This document shows positions 32,562 to 34,897 of a stretch of DNA of 34,897 nt, piece by piece. Position 1 is the stretch's first letter. Each line of letters begins with the position of its first letter. The DNA is taken from NCBI GenBank assembly GCA_944387505.1, contig CALXFG010000021.1, positions 1 through 34,897 of the forward strand, read 5' to 3'. Both the position numbers and the translations under genes were made by a program. Below the pieces are notes generated by a model, which was given only the letters and a program-made list of their open reading frames with translations, had not been told where the DNA came from and ran no database searches. The stretch is from an uncultured Clostridia bacterium. Its GTDB lineage: Bacteria > Bacillota > Clostridia > TANB77 > CAG-508.

Positions 32562-34643
32562 TTAGTCTTTTTTAGTACGAGACGCAACAATCTGCTCCAA
32601 CACAGATTTAGGTACTTCTTCATAATGAGAAGGTTCCATAGAGTATGTTCCTCTACCTTGTGTTTTAGAACGTAAATCTGTTGCATATCCAAACATTTCA
32701 GATAATGGTATAAATGCATGGATTTCTTGCATTCCATCATTTCCTTCCATACCTTCCATTCTACCTCTTCTTGAGTTTACATCACCAATAACATCTCCCA
32801 TGTATTCTTCTGGAACAGTTATTTCAACTTTCATAATAGGCTCTAATATTACTGATTTAGCTTGTTTACAACCTTCTTTGAAAGCCATAGATGCAGCAAT
32901 CTTGAATGCCATTTCTGAAGAGTCAACTTCATGGTATGAACCATCAACTAATGTACATTTAAAGTCAATAACTGGGTATCCAGCTAAAATTCCACTTTCT
33001 GCTGCTTCTCTCATACCTTGTTCAATTGCTTTAAAATATTCTTTAGGAACAGCTCCTCCGACAATTTTACTTTCGAATTCGATTCCTTTACCTGGCTCTA
33101 ATGGTTCCATTTCAAACCAAACATCACCATATTGTCCTTTACCACCAGATTGACGAATAAATTTACCTTGAACTTTTACTTTATTCCTAATGGTTTCTTT
33201 GTAAGCAACTTGTGGTTTACCAACATTACATTCAACCTTGAATTCTCTTTTTAATCTATCAACGATGATATCTAGGTGTAACTCACCCATACCAGCAATG
33301 ATAGTTTGTCCTGTTTCTTGGTTTGTATATGTTTTAAATGTTGGATCTTCCTCAGCAAATTTTGTCAATGCAATTGCCATTTTTTCTTGAGCTACTTTAT
33401 CTTTAGGCTCGATAGCGATATCGATAACTGGCTCTGGGAATTCCATTGATTCTAAGATAACTGGATTATTTATATCACATAATGTATCTCCAGTTGTTAC
33501 TTCTTTTAATCCTACTGCAGCTGCAATATCACCAGCATATACTTTATCTATATCTTCTCTGTGATTTGAGTGCATTTGTAAGATTCTTCCGATTCTTTCT
33601 TTTTTATCTTTGTTAGAGTTTAATACAGTAGAACCTGATTCTAGTGTACCAGAATATACTCTAAAGAAACATAATTTTCCAACAAATGGGTCTGTTGCAA
33701 TTTTGAATGCTAATGCTGCAAATGGTTCTGTATCAGATGTTTTTCTTTCAACTTCATTACCATCTAAGTCAACACCTTTGATATGTGGAATATCTAATGG
33801 TGATGGCATATAATCAACGATAGCATTTAATAATTCTTGAACACCCTTGTTTTTGTATGAAGAACCACATGTTACTGGAACGATTGTGTTATCAATTGTT
33901 CCTTTTCTTAAACCACGTTTAATTTCTTCCTCTGTTAATTCTTCACCTTCTAGATATTTCATCATTAATTCTTCATCTTGGTCTGCAACAGCTTCTATCA
34001 TAATATCACGATGTTTTTTAGCATCTTCCATCATATCTGCTGGAATATCACATTCTTCAATTTCTCTTCCTAAATCATCTTTATGAATAAAAGCTCTCAT
34101 TTTAATTAAGTCAACAATTCCTTTGAAATTGTCTTCTGCTCCAATTGGTAATTGGATAGCAACTGCATTTGCTTTTAATCTATTTTTTAATTGGTCTATA
34201 CATAGTTCAAAGTTAGCACCTGTAACATCCATTTTGTTTACATATACCATTCTTGGAACTTTGTATTTATCAGCTTGTCTCCAAACTGTTTCTGTTTGTG
34301 GTTGAACTCCACCTTTTGCAGCTAAAACTGTAACGGCACCATCAAGAACTCTTAGAGATCTTTGAACTTCTACTGTAAAGTCAACGTGTCCAGGAGTATC
34401 AATAATATTAATTCTATTATTGTTCCAGAAACATGTTGTAGCAGCAGATGTAATTGTAATACCTCTTTCTTGTTCTTGTTCCATCCAGTCCATTGTTGCT
34501 GCACCCTCATGAACTTCTCCTATTTTATGAGTTTTTCCTGTATAGAATAATATTCTCTCTGTTGTTGTTGTTTTACCAGCATCAATATGAGCCATTATTC
34601 CTATATTTCTAGTTCTTTCAAGTGGGTATGCTCTTCCTGCCAT
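32562..34643 (-). CDS. fusA: Elongation factor G
   Basis: EF-G is the GTPase that drives ribosomal translocation. Its motifs are intact: [15 protein letters not shown] (G1), [11 protein letters not shown] (switch I), DTPGHVDF (G3) and VNKMD (G4), followed by domains II-V with the typical [18 protein letters not shown] and RRGRMEGME segments. The length of 693 residues matches the canonical fusA product rather than a resistance paralogue. AGAGGGGG lies about 8 nt before ATG. It follows rpsG by 23 bp, the standard str operon order. Confidence 0.98.
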   Translation of the reverse strand: MAGRAYPLERTRNIGIMAHIDAGKTTTTERILFYTGKTHKIGEVHEGAATMDWMEQEQERGITITSAATTCFWNNNRINIIDTPGHVDFTVEVQRSLRVLDGAVTVLAAKGGVQPQTETVWRQADKYKVPRMVYVNKMDVTGANFELCIDQLKNRLKANAVAIQLPIGAEDNFKGIVDLIKMRAFIHKDDLGREIEECDIPADMMEDAKKHRDIMIEAVADQDEELMMKYLEGEELTEEEIKRGLRKGTIDNTIVPVTCGSSYKNKGVQELLNAIVDYMPSPLDIPHIKGVDLDGNEVERKTSDTEPFAALAFKIATDPFVGKLCFFRVYSGTLESGSTVLNSNKDKKERIGRILQMHSNHREDIDKVYAGDIAAAVGLKEVTTGDTLCDINNPVILESMEFPEPVIDIAIEPKDKVAQEKMAIALTKFAEEDPTFKTYTNQETGQTIIAGMGELHLDIIVDRLKREFKVECNVGKPQVAYKETIRNKVKVQGKFIRQSGGKGQYGDVWFEMEPLEPGKGIEFESKIVGGAVPKEYFKAIEQGMREAAESGILAGYPVIDFKCTLVDGSYHEVDSSEMAFKIAASMAFKEGCKQAKSVILEPIMKVEITVPEEYMGDVIGDVNSRRGRMEGMEGNDGMQEIHAFIPLSEMFGYATDLRSKTQGRGTYSMEPSHYEEVPKSVLEQIVASRTKKD

Positions 34644-34666
34644 TTATATTTCCCCCTCTCTAAATT

Positions 34667-34897
<231 letters not shown>

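Overview
The window looks like a chromosomal segment of a very AT-rich Gram-positive bacterium, most likely an uncultured gut-type Clostridia. The reasons are strong AGGAGG-type ribosome binding sites, occasional TTG and GTG starts, LspA, a CwlD-type amidase, the rpsG-fusA-tuf order, a plsX/acpP neighbourhood, and giant secreted proteins built from thioester, CnaB and DUF11-like modules. Almost everything is on the minus strand. Only an antirepressor-like gene and a D,D-carboxypeptidase are on the plus strand. I saw no tRNA, CRISPR array or complete insertion sequence.

Layout, left to right. 1-225 has no gene, only the terminator of a two-gene NitT/TauT-type ABC importer operon (226-1792). 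A decayed Rpn/YhgA-like nuclease-family gene (1885-2385) follows, then a plus-strand Bro-N antirepressor with a recognisable promoter and inverted-repeat operator candidate (2664-3570). 3603-3677 is the first copy of a 75-nt structured repeat whose second copy lies 25 kb away. 3737-8591 reads leftward as one cluster: a GT-C-like membrane protein, lspA, an RluD-type synthase, an unknown protein and an RsuA/RluB-type synthase. 8657-8900 is a MITE-like perfect-ended inverted repeat. 8977-12057 holds a tandem-OB single-stranded DNA-binding protein with a consensus promoter, a Mur-ligase-like fragment protein, a NodB deacetylase, and a cwlD gene broken by one extra base. 12178-14961 encodes a GGDDF/pseudo-receiver protein, a CmpB-family membrane protein and a membrane-anchored Ig-like protein.

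15103-26970 is the accessory centre: two paralogous thioester-containing surface proteins of 2455 and 1368 residues. They share a nearly identical 1.2-kb 3' block and the same unusual C-terminal sorting-like signal. The longer one has eight CnaB domains inserted in a series of six DUF11-like modules. The shorter one has five DUF11-like modules, two of them a 618-bp tandem duplication. They are probably wall- or membrane-anchored covalent adhesins, with repeats placed to allow recombination.

27282-34897 returns to housekeeping: dacA (plus strand) with repeat copy 2, acpP and plsX for lipid synthesis, a solitary unknown gene with its own promoter and terminator, and the translation genes tuf, fusA and the 3' end of rpsG. 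The envelope theme (amidase, deacetylase, carboxypeptidase, LspA, GT-C-like protein, surface adhesins) is strong, but these genes lie in separate transcription units.
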